NCBI RefSeq assembly: GCF_049331405.1
Contig: NZ_CP186274.1
Coordinates: 5,022,001 to 5,086,000 of the forward strand
Source of the DNA: PoT sp049331405
Lineage (GTDB): Bacteria; Planctomycetota; Planctomycetia; Isosphaerales; Isosphaeraceae
Length of the DNA stretch: 64,000 nt
Direction: 5' to 3'
In this document: one piece after another, positions 46,274 to 55,539 of the stretch
How the letters are laid out: the number at the start of each line of letters is the position of its first letter
How positions within the stretch are numbered: the first letter of the stretch is position 1
Program-made: the position numbers and the translations under genes
Notes under the pieces: model-generated
What the model was told of the DNA's origin: nothing
Seen by the model: only the letters and a program-made list of their open reading frames with translations
The model's database searches: none

Positions 46274-47614
46274 CTAGCCCATCAGTTCGGCGATGGGGGT
46301 CGCGTCGCTGACGAGGTGGGTGGGGCGGCCGTTCGGCGTGTAGTAGATCTTGCCCGGGTCGATGCCGAGCTTGGTGTAGATGGTCGAGGCGAAGTTCTCG
46401 GGGCTGAGGATCCGCTCGACCGCCGTATAGCCGCGCACGTCGGTCGCGCCGACGACGGTCCCCCCCGGCGTGCCGCAGCCGGCGAAGACCACCGACATCG
46501 CGTTCGACCAGTGGTCGCGGCCGGCGTCCTTGTTGATCTTCGGGGTCCGCCCGAACTCGCCCAGGACCACGACGAGGGTCGTGTCCAGGAGGCCTCGCGA
46601 GTCGAGGTCCTCGATCAGGGCGGCGATCGCGTTCTCGAACGGGGGGAGCTTGCGATTCAGGGAGTCGAAGATCGAGACGTGATGGTCCCATCCCCCTTCG
46701 TGCAGGGTCACGAAGGGGACGCCCGACTCGACCAGCCGGCGTGCCAGCAGGCAGCGCTGGCCGAACGCGTTGCGGCCGTAGTCGTCGCGGATCTTCTCGT
46801 GCTCGGAGCCGATCTCGAACGCCCGACGCGCCTCGGGCGACGACATCAGGTTGTATCCTTGCTCATAATAGTCGTCAAGCACAAGTGCGGGGTCGGCCGC
46901 TGCCTTGTCGGTGAACCTGCGGAAGCGATCGACCTGGGCCCGCAGCCCTTTCCTGGCGTCGAACCGATCCAGCTCGAGGCCTCGCGGGGGGGCGACGTCG
47001 CGGACCTGGAAGTCCTTGGAGTTGGGGTTGTCGGCGACCACGAACGGGGCATACTTCGCCCCCAGGAAGTTCGGCCCGCCCGACCTCGTCATGCTCGGGA
47101 TCGAGAAGTAAGGCGGCAGCCCCCCCTGCACCCCTCGCTCGTGGGCCGTGACCGAGCCGAGGCTCGGGTGGAAGCTCACGAAGGCCCCGCAGCCGACCGG
47201 GATCCGGGGCGGGGCTCCGGTCATCATATAATGATTGCCCGCGCCGTGGTTCCCCTGGTCGTGGCGGATCGAGCGCACGACCGCGAGCTTATCCGAGATC
47301 GACGCCATCCGGCGCATATGCTTGGAGAACTGGACGCCCGGGATCTTGGTGGCGATCGTCTCGTAATCGCCCCGGATCTCCGACGGGGCTTTCGGCTTCG
47401 GGTCGAACGTCTCGTAGTGGCTCGGCCCGCCGTCCAGCCAGATCAGGATGCAGTTCGTCGGCATGGCCGGGGCCGAAGCCTTCACGCCAGGCTCGGGCGA
47501 GGCCATGCCCCTGAGGCGTAGGGCGTCGATCAGGCCGCCGCCGATCAGGGTGCCGAGGCCGAGCCGAAGACAGTCGCGCCGCGTGCGAGACTCGCAGTTC
47601 GTGTGGATTGCCAT
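46274..47614 (-). CDS. DUF1501 protein of the DUF1549/1553 operon
   Basis: 446 residues. A Tat-like N-terminus (RTRRDCLRLGLGTLIGGGLI) is followed by a DUF1501 body of the sulfatase-like superfamily: ILIWLDGGPSHYETFDPKPK, RSIRHDQGNHGAGNHYMMTG, VTLHEGGWDHHVSIFDSLNR and VVVLGEFGRTPKINKDAGRD with HW. These blocks carry the expected metal-binding Asp/His residues. The ATG follows AAGGAGAG. It is the second gene of the operon, 38 bases after the DUF1549/1553 gene, the usual planctomycete pairing. It is distinct in sequence from the two other DUF1501 genes in the window. Confidence 0.93.
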   Translation of the reverse strand: MAIHTNCESRTRRDCLRLGLGTLIGGGLIDALRLRGMASPEPGVKASAPAMPTNCILIWLDGGPSHYETFDPKPKAPSEIRGDYETIATKIPGVQFSKHMRRMASISDKLAVVRSIRHDQGNHGAGNHYMMTGAPPRIPVGCGAFVSFHPSLGSVTAHERGVQGGLPPYFSIPSMTRSGGPNFLGAKYAPFVVADNPNSKDFQVRDVAPPRGLELDRFDARKGLRAQVDRFRRFTDKAAADPALVLDDYYEQGYNLMSSPEARRAFEIGSEHEKIRDDYGRNAFGQRCLLARRLVESGVPFVTLHEGGWDHHVSIFDSLNRKLPPFENAIAALIEDLDSRGLLDTTLVVVLGEFGRTPKINKDAGRDHWSNAMSVVFAGCGTPGGTVVGATDVRGYTAVERILSPENFASTIYTKLGIDPGKIYYTPNGRPTHLVSDATPIAELMG

Positions 47615-47652
47615 GACGGAACTCTCCTTCCAAACCGAAGGGCGGGCGATCG

Positions 47653-50172
47653 TCAGTCTTCGAAGATGAATTCGGGCGAGTTGAACAGGGCCCAGAGCAG
47701 GTCTTCCGTCGCCTTGCGCCGGGTGCCGCCGGGGCGTTCAAACAGCTCGCGGCCAATCCCCTGCTCCTCCACGCTCGGGAGCCTGCCATAGACGAGCAAG
47801 TACAGCTCCTCCACGATCGTCGCCGGGGCCTTGTCGCTGGCCGCCAGCTTCGCCGCGCGTCCCGAGTCGCTCGTCACCTTCTTGTGCAGCTCGGGAGAAT
47901 TGAGCAGGTGCAGCACCTGCACGACGGATGTATCCGAGGTCCGCTCGCAGGGCGGATCCTGGTTCGGGTCCGGCCGGCCGAACGTGTCTAGGAAGAGCGA
48001 AGGGGTCCGGTGCGTCCAGATCGCCATCGACCTCGAATTCGGCGGCGAGGCGTCGAATGTGTCGGGCACCTGGGTCACATCGGAGATTGCATCGAGCAAG
48101 ACCTCGGCGCGGAGCCTCTGGCGATAGTGCCTCGAATAGTTCCTGGTGTCGGGGGCGTTCCCCTCGATCGGATCCGAGACGAGCCCGTAGACATAAGACG
48201 TCATGATCGTCTTGATCAGATGCTTGAGATCATAGCGGTGCTGGCGAAAGTCGGCCGCGAGGGCTTCGAGCAGGGCCTTGTTGCTCGCCGGGTTGGTGGC
48301 CCGGAGGTCGTCCACCGGCTCGACGATCCCTCGCGTCATCAGTTCGGTCCAGACGCGGTTGACGATGACCTCGGCGAAGTACGGGTTGTCGTCGCTCGTC
48401 ATCCACTTCGCGAGCGACTCGCGGAGGTCAGAGTCGGTCACGCCGGCCTCGGCGATCTTGCCGAAGAGGGGCTTGGGCGGCAGCACCTTGCCGGTCAGGG
48501 GGTGCGTCACCTCGCCCGACTTGGACGCGAAGATGATCTCCTCCTCGCCCGAGATCGGCGGCGACGGGCCGGCCCCTTTGCGGCCGATCTTCGCGAAGAA
48601 GGCAGCGAAGCTGTAGAAATCCTCCTGGCTCCAGACCTCGAACGGGTGGTGGTGGCACTTGGCACAGTCGAGCCGGATGCCCAGGAAGAGTTGGCTGATC
48701 ATCGGGGCGATCTCGTCGGGGTCGCGGCGATCCCGGAAGACCGTGACGATCCCCTCGTGGAAGGTGCTGCCCTTCGCCGAGACGATCGACCTGACGAACT
48801 CGTCATAGGGGACGTTGCGCCTGAAGGAGTCGCGGACCCAGCCGTCGAGGTTTAGAACCGCCTTGATCCCCACGCGATAGGGGTTGGGACGCAGCAGGTC
48901 GAGCCACTTGTTCGCCCAGAAGTCGGCATACTCGGGACGCTTCAGCAGGCGATCGACGAGGGCCGACCGCTTGTCCGGCGACGTATCCGCGAGGAACGCC
49001 CTGACCTCCTCGGGATTTGGCAAACGCCCGATCGCGTCGAGCGAGGCCCGCCGCAGGAACGTGGCGTCGTCGCAAGGCCCCGAGGGGGTGATCCCCAGGC
49101 GCTCGAGCTTCGCCCAGACCAGGCCGTCGATCAGGTTGTTGCGAGGCAAGGCCGCATAGACGCCCGGCGAGACATCTCCGGCCATCGGGATCGTGACCTC
49201 GCACGTCGCGAACTTGTCGCCGAACCGCGCGGTGATCGCGGCCTCTCCCGGGATCGGCCCCGCCTTGATCAGGCCGTCGGGCGTGACCGCCACGATGGCG
49301 CTCTCGTTCGACTGGAACGCGGCCAGGTGCGTGACGTCCCGGCTCGTGCCATTGCTGTAATAAGCCATGACCGCGAGCTGCTGGTCGCTCCGGTTCGTCA
49401 TGATCCGCTCGGTCGGATCCACCGTGATCTTCGACAACCGGGGGGCCTCGCTCGCATCTCGCGGCATCCCCCCCGCGACCCAGCGACGGAGCGTCTCCAC
49501 CCCTTCGCCTTCGGGCTCGAGCTTCCGCCCGCCGCCGTGCGGCAGCTTCGCCTCGGCCTTCAGGATGAGCAGGCTCTGATCGGGTGCGGCCGGGAAGACG
49601 CGGCGGCCCCTCGCCTCGTTCACGATTGCCGCATAGTCGAAGTCAGAGTCGAACCCGAGCAAGGAGAGCGCGAAGCCGTTCTGCCCGCGGGCCTTGCCGT
49701 GGCAGGCCCCAGCGTTGCATCCGGCCCTCGTCAGGATCGGCACAATGTCGCGTTCGAAGGTCGGCGTCGGCGACTCGCCGATCCCCTTCACCGTCACGGT
49801 CGCCCGGACTTCTTGCCCCCCGAAGCTGGCGACGAGTGTCGTCTCGCCGTCACCGAGGGCCCGGGCGACGCCATCGGTCGCGATGGCGACCACCCTTGGA
49901 TCCTTCGACTCGACGCGGGCCCGGCGGGTCAGGTCGACGCGACGGCCGTCGACGGTCCCCATCACCAGGATCTGCCGGCGGGCCGAGGAACCTTGCAGCT
50001 CGAGGGCCCTGGGGACGACCTCGATCGCAGAAACCGCGGGGCCATCAGCGTTTGCGTCTCGAGCGAGGCCCAATGCGATGATGCCCACACCCATCCAACG
50101 CAAAACAAAATTTGAACCGGAGCGAATCAAGCAGCGAGGAGCCAGGTCGCGGGTGCGAGCATGCTGGTTCAT
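47653..50172 (-). CDS. DUF1549/DUF1553 (PSD1-type) cytochrome-like protein
   Basis: 839 residues. A membrane anchor or signal (about 25-42) is followed by a Big_2-like Ig domain (about 45-130) and a haem-type segment GCNAGACHGK (151-160) with C-x4-C-H instead of C-x2-C-H. A second Big_2-like domain is at about 245-330, then DUF1549 (from about 345; RRASLDAIGRLPNPEEVRAF) containing a canonical C-x2-C-H motif in RLDCAKCHHHPFEVWSQEDF, then DUF1553 (ESLAKWMTSDDNPYFAEVIV; LLDAISDVTQVPDTFDASPP; LLNSPELHKKV). The family is planctomycete-typical and exported, predicted to bind haem covalently, with unknown chemistry. It is the first gene of a four-gene operon with DUF1501, PPC and cupin genes. Confidence 0.92.
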   Translation of the reverse strand: MNQHARTRDLAPRCLIRSGSNFVLRWMGVGIIALGLARDANADGPAVSAIEVVPRALELQGSSARRQILVMGTVDGRRVDLTRRARVESKDPRVVAIATDGVARALGDGETTLVASFGGQEVRATVTVKGIGESPTPTFERDIVPILTRAGCNAGACHGKARGQNGFALSLLGFDSDFDYAAIVNEARGRRVFPAAPDQSLLILKAEAKLPHGGGRKLEPEGEGVETLRRWVAGGMPRDASEAPRLSKITVDPTERIMTNRSDQQLAVMAYYSNGTSRDVTHLAAFQSNESAIVAVTPDGLIKAGPIPGEAAITARFGDKFATCEVTIPMAGDVSPGVYAALPRNNLIDGLVWAKLERLGITPSGPCDDATFLRRASLDAIGRLPNPEEVRAFLADTSPDKRSALVDRLLKRPEYADFWANKWLDLLRPNPYRVGIKAVLNLDGWVRDSFRRNVPYDEFVRSIVSAKGSTFHEGIVTVFRDRRDPDEIAPMISQLFLGIRLDCAKCHHHPFEVWSQEDFYSFAAFFAKIGRKGAGPSPPISGEEEIIFASKSGEVTHPLTGKVLPPKPLFGKIAEAGVTDSDLRESLAKWMTSDDNPYFAEVIVNRVWTELMTRGIVEPVDDLRATNPASNKALLEALAADFRQHRYDLKHLIKTIMTSYVYGLVSDPIEGNAPDTRNYSRHYRQRLRAEVLLDAISDVTQVPDTFDASPPNSRSMAIWTHRTPSLFLDTFGRPDPNQDPPCERTSDTSVVQVLHLLNSPELHKKVTSDSGRAAKLAASDKAPATIVEELYLLVYGRLPSVEEQGIGRELFERPGGTRRKATEDLLWALFNSPEFIFED

Positions 50173-50730
50173 AGGGCAGGTCTTCTGTGGAGGGATCGTA
50201 CCGAGCTCAAAGCAATGCGGCGGGATGTCTTCTGCGGGAGGATTGCGTCAATCCGACGTCGTCGGTCCTATCTTCGTCGAACGCGTCAGGCTGTCAATGC
50301 AAGCTTCTGCGGGGCGATCGAGCCGATCGGGGGCGTCTTCGCGGGCCCCTCGAAGGGATGGCTCGATGGAGAGTCTACCACGGGAATCTTCCACCTACGA
50401 CAAGGATTGTCGGCCCCAGGACGACGCATCGCAAGAAATTTCCCGCCGCATGGCCCATAAAATGGCGACGCACCGTAAAACCGCCCCACGGCCAGAGATC
50501 GAAAAATCCATCAAATTATGAACAATCAGTACATTGTTTTCACCACTGTCACACGAAGCACAAAGGAGTCGCACAAATCCGCGGCGGAATCAGTGCGACT
50601 TCCTGCATCGAACAAATTTCAATTATCCTACCACATTTTCGCGAGTTCATATTTTCATCTAACCCCAATTCCTTCCTCAGGCGTGTCATCCGGATAATAG
50701 CGACTTTTCGCATTCCAATCGCGATCAAAG
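50173..50730. other. Intergenic upstream of the DUF1549/1553 operon
   Basis: About 560 bases containing the operon's promoter by position. The part at 50510-50700 is less GC-rich. No conserved site, hairpin or gene recognised. Confidence 0.35.
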
Positions 50731-51006
50731 TCAGTTGGCGCCGGGCCCTGCCAGCCAACCGGCCGGGGTGCGACCGCGGAGCCGCAGCGTGACCTGGCCC
50801 TCGTTGTCCGCGGTCACGATGAGCTTACCGACCTCGAGACGTCCGCCGAAGTTTTGCCAGATGTGGCCGAACAGGTCGTCATGGGCGTCGAGATACTCAC
50901 GCTCCCGGAAGGACTTCAGGAAGTCATCCCCACCGTCGGGCTGAAAGAGTTCGCCGAGCGTCACCGCATAGGAGACGAGCATGTCGTAGGCGATCGACGT
51001 CAACAT
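50731..51006 (-). CDS. Small hypothetical protein (91 aa)
   Basis: No family recognised. The ATG at 51006 follows GGGGAGG at good spacing. The protein is compact and mostly helical at its N-terminus (MLTSIAYDMLVSYAVTLGEL), then acidic (FQPDGGDDFLKSFREREYLD), and ends with an all-beta-like segment (KLIVTADNEGQVTLRLRGRT). It is probably cytoplasmic. The ribosome site and balanced composition support a real gene. Confidence 0.6.
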   Translation of the reverse strand: MLTSIAYDMLVSYAVTLGELFQPDGGDDFLKSFREREYLDAHDDLFGHIWQNFGGRLEVGKLIVTADNEGQVTLRLRGRTPAGWLAGPGAN

Positions 51007-51212
51007 CGAAACCTCCCCTTCCGGCCCCTCCACCCGATCGTCATATCATCGGCGCGGAATCGGCCCTATGAACGGCTCTCGAGGTGCATTCCAGTTTACG
51101 ACGCCGGCCAGCATTTCTTATATTGATGCGCGCCGGCGTCGTCCAGTTCCCATCCGCGCGGGCGATTCCTCACGAATCCGCCGGATTGATCACAGCCCCC
51201 GCCCTCATCGAT

Positions 51213-51428
51213 TCAGGAGACGGGACAATCCTCCTCCGTCGACGCCGCTGTCATCATCCTCTGCTGCCAGATCGCGTAGTTGATGAGCACGTTGCCTCGC
51301 AGCAAGCATGAGACGCAACGATCCCGAAATCCCACCTCGATCGCCGGCCCGACGATGGGTCGATTGCATCGGTCGCAATACGGGCCAGTCACCAGACGAA
51401 CCGGGGGGTTCTTCCTCGGGGGTGCCAT
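51213..51428 (-). CDS. Small zinc-ribbon-like protein (71 aa)
   Basis: 71 residues from the ATG at 51428, preceded by AGGAGG at ideal spacing. Two Cys pairs, YCDRCNRPI and DRCVSCLLRG, separated by about 20 residues, form a likely four-Cys zinc ribbon; a helical tail (NVLINYAIWQQRMMTAASTE) follows. No family name can be assigned. Such ribbons occur in small nucleic-acid-binding or protein-binding adaptors. Confidence 0.65.
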   Translation of the reverse strand: MAPPRKNPPVRLVTGPYCDRCNRPIVGPAIEVGFRDRCVSCLLRGNVLINYAIWQQRMMTAASTEEDCPVS

Positions 51429-52292
51429 CCTGCAAGTCCTCCTAAGCGTGATGAATTGAGTCCTTCGAGGGAACTTCCCGAACATCCATCCGCAAGGCGA
51501 AACCGGAGACCTGCTCCGCGTTGTTGTTGAGGCGATGAGCCCTCCTCGCGAGATCATTCGGACCCGAGAATCGGGCTCACCTTATTCATGTTTAAAATAA
51601 TTAATTAAAATATTTAATTTAAAATAAAACTATTTATATTAACATTTAATACGATCGGTCCCTCTAGAACCGCGAGAGCCGCCCCAAGACCCAACAATAA
51701 TACTGAACGCATGTCCATTTCATTCGTAAGTATCCCGCCCAATCTCGGTCTTGTCAACAGAAATTCCGAATCACCATAAACCACTTAATTTTAAAAGGTT
51801 ACGCCGGAATATCGTTTGAGAAATCCGGACAACCAAACCTCGACAAATCGCCCGGCATCTACTGTTCAGCCTACTGAACAGCCCCATGCTATTAGGGTCA
51901 CGGAGTATCCCGAAGTGGCTGAAACCCGGGGGAGTGGGCGTCGAATTCCGTCGATAGCAGTGCTCTTGGATGTGAGTTTTCGGTGGAACTGGCGGGAACA
52001 GATGGGATCGACTCGACATCGAGCCGCTAACGTCGGGCCGACTCCGTCGATGAGTCCGGCGTCGAGGCTTCCCCTTAATTAGAGCCGTGTTCACGAGACC
52101 CTGGAACGGTCCTTGGCACTCAAAGGGATGTTCACGCAGCAGGACCATTGACAGGTGGTGCGTGAGGGATCACCCTGGCTGCGGGTTCCGCCGCGGTCGA
52201 GACATCACCCCATCCGGCCCGTGCGGAATGACGGTCCCTCGAAGCCCTCCCGGGTCGTGAACACTCGCCGGGATGAAAGGACGCACGACGAA
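51429..52292. other. Long intergenic with an extreme A+T tract
   Basis: About 860 bases. Positions 51586-51660 are almost pure A/T (runs such as TTAATTAAAATATTTAATTT), remarkable in this GC-rich genome. The remainder to 52292 has composition-driven open frames only; none is recognisable. Confidence 0.5.
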
Positions 52293-52778
52293 ATGGCCGA
52301 CGCAAAGTCCGTGATCCGCATGAGCCTCGCCATGAGCGAAGGGGTCGTCAAGGCCTACCTCGACGACCTCTCCGATGAGGATTTTCAAATAGAAGCGATC
52401 GCCGGGATCAATCCGCTCGCGCTCCAGGTGGGCCACTTGATCAACGCCGAGTTCCGTTCCGTCGAGCGGGTCTCCCCCGGCGCCTCCCCGACCCTGCCCG
52501 ACGGATTCATGGAGCCCCACGACCTGAAGACGGCGCCCCCGGGTGGCTCCCGCACGTTCCTGACCAAGGCTGAATACCTCGACCTCTGGGCGGCGCAGCG
52601 CAAGGCGACGCTCGCGGTGCTCGATGCCCTACCGGAAGAGCAACTCGATCAGCCGACCGGCATCCCCTACGCCCCCACCGTCGCCGCCCTCTTCAACGCC
52701 ATCGGTGGCCACATCCTGATGCACACGGGCCAGTTCGTCGCCCTGCGTCGGAAGTTGAATAAGCCCGTCGTGATCTGA
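52293..52778 (+). CDS. DinB-like protein
   Basis: 161 residues of the DinB/YfiT-like four-helix-bundle fold. Three His in the expected places (His48 in QVGHLINAEF; His140 and His144 in GGHILMHTGQF) form the metal site typical of DinB-family proteins, many of which are thiol-dependent (for example bacillithiol or mycothiol S-transferases); others are unassigned. The ATG at 52293 is chosen because it begins at the conserved first helix; a ribosome site (AAAGGA) is present but distant. Function unknown. A strong terminator follows. Confidence 0.8.
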   Translation: MADAKSVIRMSLAMSEGVVKAYLDDLSDEDFQIEAIAGINPLALQVGHLINAEFRSVERVSPGASPTLPDGFMEPHDLKTAPPGGSRTFLTKAEYLDLWAAQRKATLAVLDALPEEQLDQPTGIPYAPTVAALFNAIGGHILMHTGQFVALRRKLNKPVVI

Positions 52779-52859
52779 TCGCAAGAGGTTTCGGCACCCC
52801 TCGCGAGCCAGGATTCGCACAAGTTAAACTCGGTCGTAGACAACGTCACGATCTTCACT

Positions 52860-52904
52860 CGGGCGTCATCCCTCGCACACGCGAGGGATGACGCCCGTCT
52901 TTTT
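52860..52904 (+). terminator. Rho-independent terminator after the DinB-like gene
   Basis: Perfect 17-bp stem: CGGGCGTCATCCCTCGC (52860-52876) pairs with GCGAGGGATGACGCCCG (52881-52897) around the loop ACAC, followed by TCTTTTT. It starts 82 bases after the stop codon. Very strong by inspection. The rest of the gap to 53157 shows nothing recognisable. Confidence 0.93.
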
Positions 52905-53157
52905 GTCGTACGAAAACGCAGCGGATTGAAGCCCGAACCTCGGCAACTAGGACCAGTAGCGAGTCCGGGAGAGGCTGGGGAAGTTCGCTCGATCGGGTAG
53001 GGTACGCGAAAAAAGGCTGTACCATGGCCCGGGCCATCGCAAACGAGGCCAATCGGCGGCCAGACTTAATGAGAGGAAGCGAAAGAGGTGTTGGCGTAAG
53101 CCGCTGAGAAGCCGCACTCCTTCGCGGCATCAAAGCGTTTTTCTCGGATGGCGAAGA

Positions 53158-53502
53158 TCAGGCAAGGCGGGGGAAGGTATCGGCGGTGGCGGTCCCGTCA
53201 TTGTCGGACTCGCTCGCATCGACGTTCATCTTGCTGACGAGTTCTTCCATCTCCTTGCCGGGCTTGAAGGTTACGACGTTCTTCGCCGGGATGTCGACCT
53301 TCTCGCCGGTGCGGGGATTGCGAGCCTTGCGGGGTGCGTGACGCTTGATCTCGAATACGCCGAAGTTCCGCAACTCGATGCGGCCTTCCGCGACCAGGGT
53401 CCGCGTGATCTCGTCGAGCGTGCGCTGGACGATGTCCTTGGTCTGGAGTTGTGTCAGCCCCATTTCCTCGGAAATCATTCTGACGATTTCTTTCTTCGTC
53501 AC
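53158..53502 (-). CDS. HU/IHF-family DNA-binding protein
   Basis: 114 residues from a GTG (VTKKEIVRMISEEMGLTQLQ) preceded by AAGGAA at 8 nt. HU fold: helical N-terminus, then GRIELRNFGVFEIKRHAPRK and the DNA-contacting arm RNPRTGEKVDIPAKN, then VTFKPGKEMEELVSKM. An acidic, Ser/Asp/Thr-rich C-terminal tail of about 20 residues follows. The frame is open upstream to an ATG at 53637, which would add 45 residues (MSDKQGPIGKRRSALRNSLT...); I regard that as the less likely start. HU bends DNA and organises the nucleoid. Confidence 0.9.
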   Translation of the reverse strand: MTKKEIVRMISEEMGLTQLQTKDIVQRTLDEITRTLVAEGRIELRNFGVFEIKRHAPRKARNPRTGEKVDIPAKNVVTFKPGKEMEELVSKMNVDASESDNDGTATADTFPRLA

Positions 53503-53957
53503 GGCAAGAATTCCTTGGGGCAACGACGATTCGACCTTCGACTCACTTGGCTCAACTGTAGTGCTGGCTTGGGGTAGTGTCAAGGAGTTACGCAAAGCGC
53601 TTCTCCTTTTTCCGATCGGACCCTGCTTGTCGCTCACCGGAGTTCATCCGTTCCAGAAGGTCGAAGCGGGCTCGCATCGGAGGGCTCCTCCCTCGCCGAT
53701 GACGTCCATGACGCCTAAGAAAACATCCTCTCAACAAATTCGGGCGTGAGATTCCCGGCGCACTTGGATTTCAGCGATATGTCCCGCAGCTCATCATCGA
53801 GCCGGATCATCAATCGAAGATTCAAGCACGAAAGTGGATCTTGCCCAGCACGCTGCATCGATGTGCATCGCCGGCCGCGTGCGTGAGGCGCCTTCGAAAA
53901 GGCAACGACCGCCCCGATAGGACGGCCGTTTCCCGCATTCCTGGGCCTTCAAACCCT
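53503..53957. other. Intergenic between HU and ClpX genes
   Basis: 455 bases; both flanking genes are on the minus strand, so it holds the HU promoter and the clpX 3' end. It overlaps the alternative 45-codon HU extension. No terminator recognised. Confidence 0.35.
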
Positions 53958-55250
53958 TCAGGCCGCGGCCTGGTCGAGGGCGCTCGCCTCGCCCCGGACG
54001 ACGCGATCATCGATGACGTACGTGTGCCCTTCGGGGCGCTCGGGCAGCTCGAACATGACCTCGAGCATGAGGTTCTCGAGGATCGAGCGGAGGGCCCGGG
54101 CGCCGGTCCCCCTGGCCTTGGCCAGGCGGGCGATCTCGCGGACGGCCTCGGGGGTGAACTCGAGCCTCGACTTGTCGTGGTAGAAGAGCAATTGATACTG
54201 CTTCAACAAGGCATCCTTCGGTTCCGTGAGGATGCGCGACAGGTCGTCGACCGAGAGCTGATTCAGGGTGCTGATGACCGGGAGCCGGCCGACCAGTTCG
54301 GGGATCATGCCGAACCGCTCGAGGTCCTCGGGGGTCACCTGGGCGACCAACTCATTCCGCTCGAGCTCGCGGTCGTTCGCCTCGGAATGGCCGAACCCGA
54401 TCATCTTGCGGCCGAGCCGCTTGCCGATGATCTCCTCCAGGCCCACGAACGTCCCGCCGCAGATGAAGAGGATGTTCGACGTGTCGACCTGCAGGTATTG
54501 CTGCTCGGGGTGCTTGCGTCCCCCCTGGGGCGGGACGTTGGCGACGGTCCCTTCCAGCAGCTTCAGGAGGGCCTGCTGCACCCCTTCGCCGGAGACGTCG
54601 CGGGTGATCGAGACGTTCTGCGACGTCTTGCCGATCTTGTCGATCTCGTCGATGTAAATGATCCCACGCTCGGCGAGCGGGATGTCGAAGTCGGCCTCGC
54701 GGACGAGCTTGAGGATCAGGTTCTCGACGTCCTCGCCGACATACCCGGCCTCGGTCAGCGTCGTGGCGTCGCCGATCGCGAACGGCACGCGGAGCTTCCT
54801 CGCCAGAGACTGCGCCAGGGCCGTCTTGCCGCAGCCGGTGGGGCCGATCAGCAGGACGTTGCTCTTGGCGACCTCGACATGCTTGAGCGCCGGGTCGTCG
54901 ACCTCGCGAGACTGCGCCAGGAGCCGCTTGTAGTGGTTGACCACGGCGACGGCCAGCGTCTTCTTAACTCGTTCCTGGCCGATGATATACGAATCCAGGT
55001 GGGCGACGAGCTGCCTCGGCGTCGGCAGGTCTCCCTCGAGGGCATGCTTCTGCTCGTGCTTCTCGAAGATCCGATCGCAGGCGGCCACGCACTGTGCGCA
55101 GATATGTGACGATTCCGAGCGAGAACCGCCGGTGACGAGGGCATTCCCCTCGACCATGGGCCCAACCTGGTTCGTCGGCCGGCCGCAGAAATCACAGAGA
55201 GCCGAGGGCGGCGGCCCCTCGGCCCCTTGCCCATCCGAATGTTGCGTCAT
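53958..55250 (-). CDS. clpX: ATP-dependent protease ATP-binding subunit ClpX
   Basis: 430 residues, the standard ClpX length. The start ATG follows AGGGAAGG. The N-terminal zinc-binding domain has four Cys (CDFCGR, Cys19/22; CAQCVAAC, Cys51/54). AAA+ module: Walker A GPTGCGKT (136-143), pore loop GYVG (169-172), Walker B IIYIDEID (197-204). The C-terminal small domain has GTGARALRSILENLMLEVMF. ClpX unfolds tagged proteins and feeds them to the ClpP peptidase in the cytoplasm. No clpP is next to it here, unlike the common tig-clpP-clpX order. Confidence 0.97.
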   Translation of the reverse strand: MTQHSDGQGAEGPPPSALCDFCGRPTNQVGPMVEGNALVTGGSRSESSHICAQCVAACDRIFEKHEQKHALEGDLPTPRQLVAHLDSYIIGQERVKKTLAVAVVNHYKRLLAQSREVDDPALKHVEVAKSNVLLIGPTGCGKTALAQSLARKLRVPFAIGDATTLTEAGYVGEDVENLILKLVREADFDIPLAERGIIYIDEIDKIGKTSQNVSITRDVSGEGVQQALLKLLEGTVANVPPQGGRKHPEQQYLQVDTSNILFICGGTFVGLEEIIGKRLGRKMIGFGHSEANDRELERNELVAQVTPEDLERFGMIPELVGRLPVISTLNQLSVDDLSRILTEPKDALLKQYQLLFYHDKSRLEFTPEAVREIARLAKARGTGARALRSILENLMLEVMFELPERPEGHTYVIDDRVVRGEASALDQAAA

Positions 55251-55539
55251 GAATACCCTTCCCTGCGGGTCCGCGAAGGCCCGGAGGCGGAGTCCCCGCC
55301 CGTCGCGGAGCCAACCCGACTCCCTCCAGGATAACAAGGGTCGCCGCCAAAGTCACAGTCGTCGGTCCGGGAAGATACCCACGATCAACGCGCCCGATGA
55401 CGGATCTATCGGTCGCTCGAGTTCCCGGGGTCGGCGGCCGAAAGCCGGAGACTGGCCTTCACGCCCCCTTGACTGCCGGGGAGAATTGGTCGACGAAACT
55501 CCCCCGCAAAGTCTCCCGCCCCTCCGCACTCGGATCCCC

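Noticed and set aside
51771..52148. Minus-strand open frame of about 125 codons after the A/T tract
   Set aside because: No recognisable domain, no ribosome site, and codon use unlike the neighbouring genes.
54937..55539. Upstream extension of the DMT transporter frame
   Set aside because: It lies antisense to clpX and encodes a sequence without transporter character; the ATG at 55540 starts the first helix.
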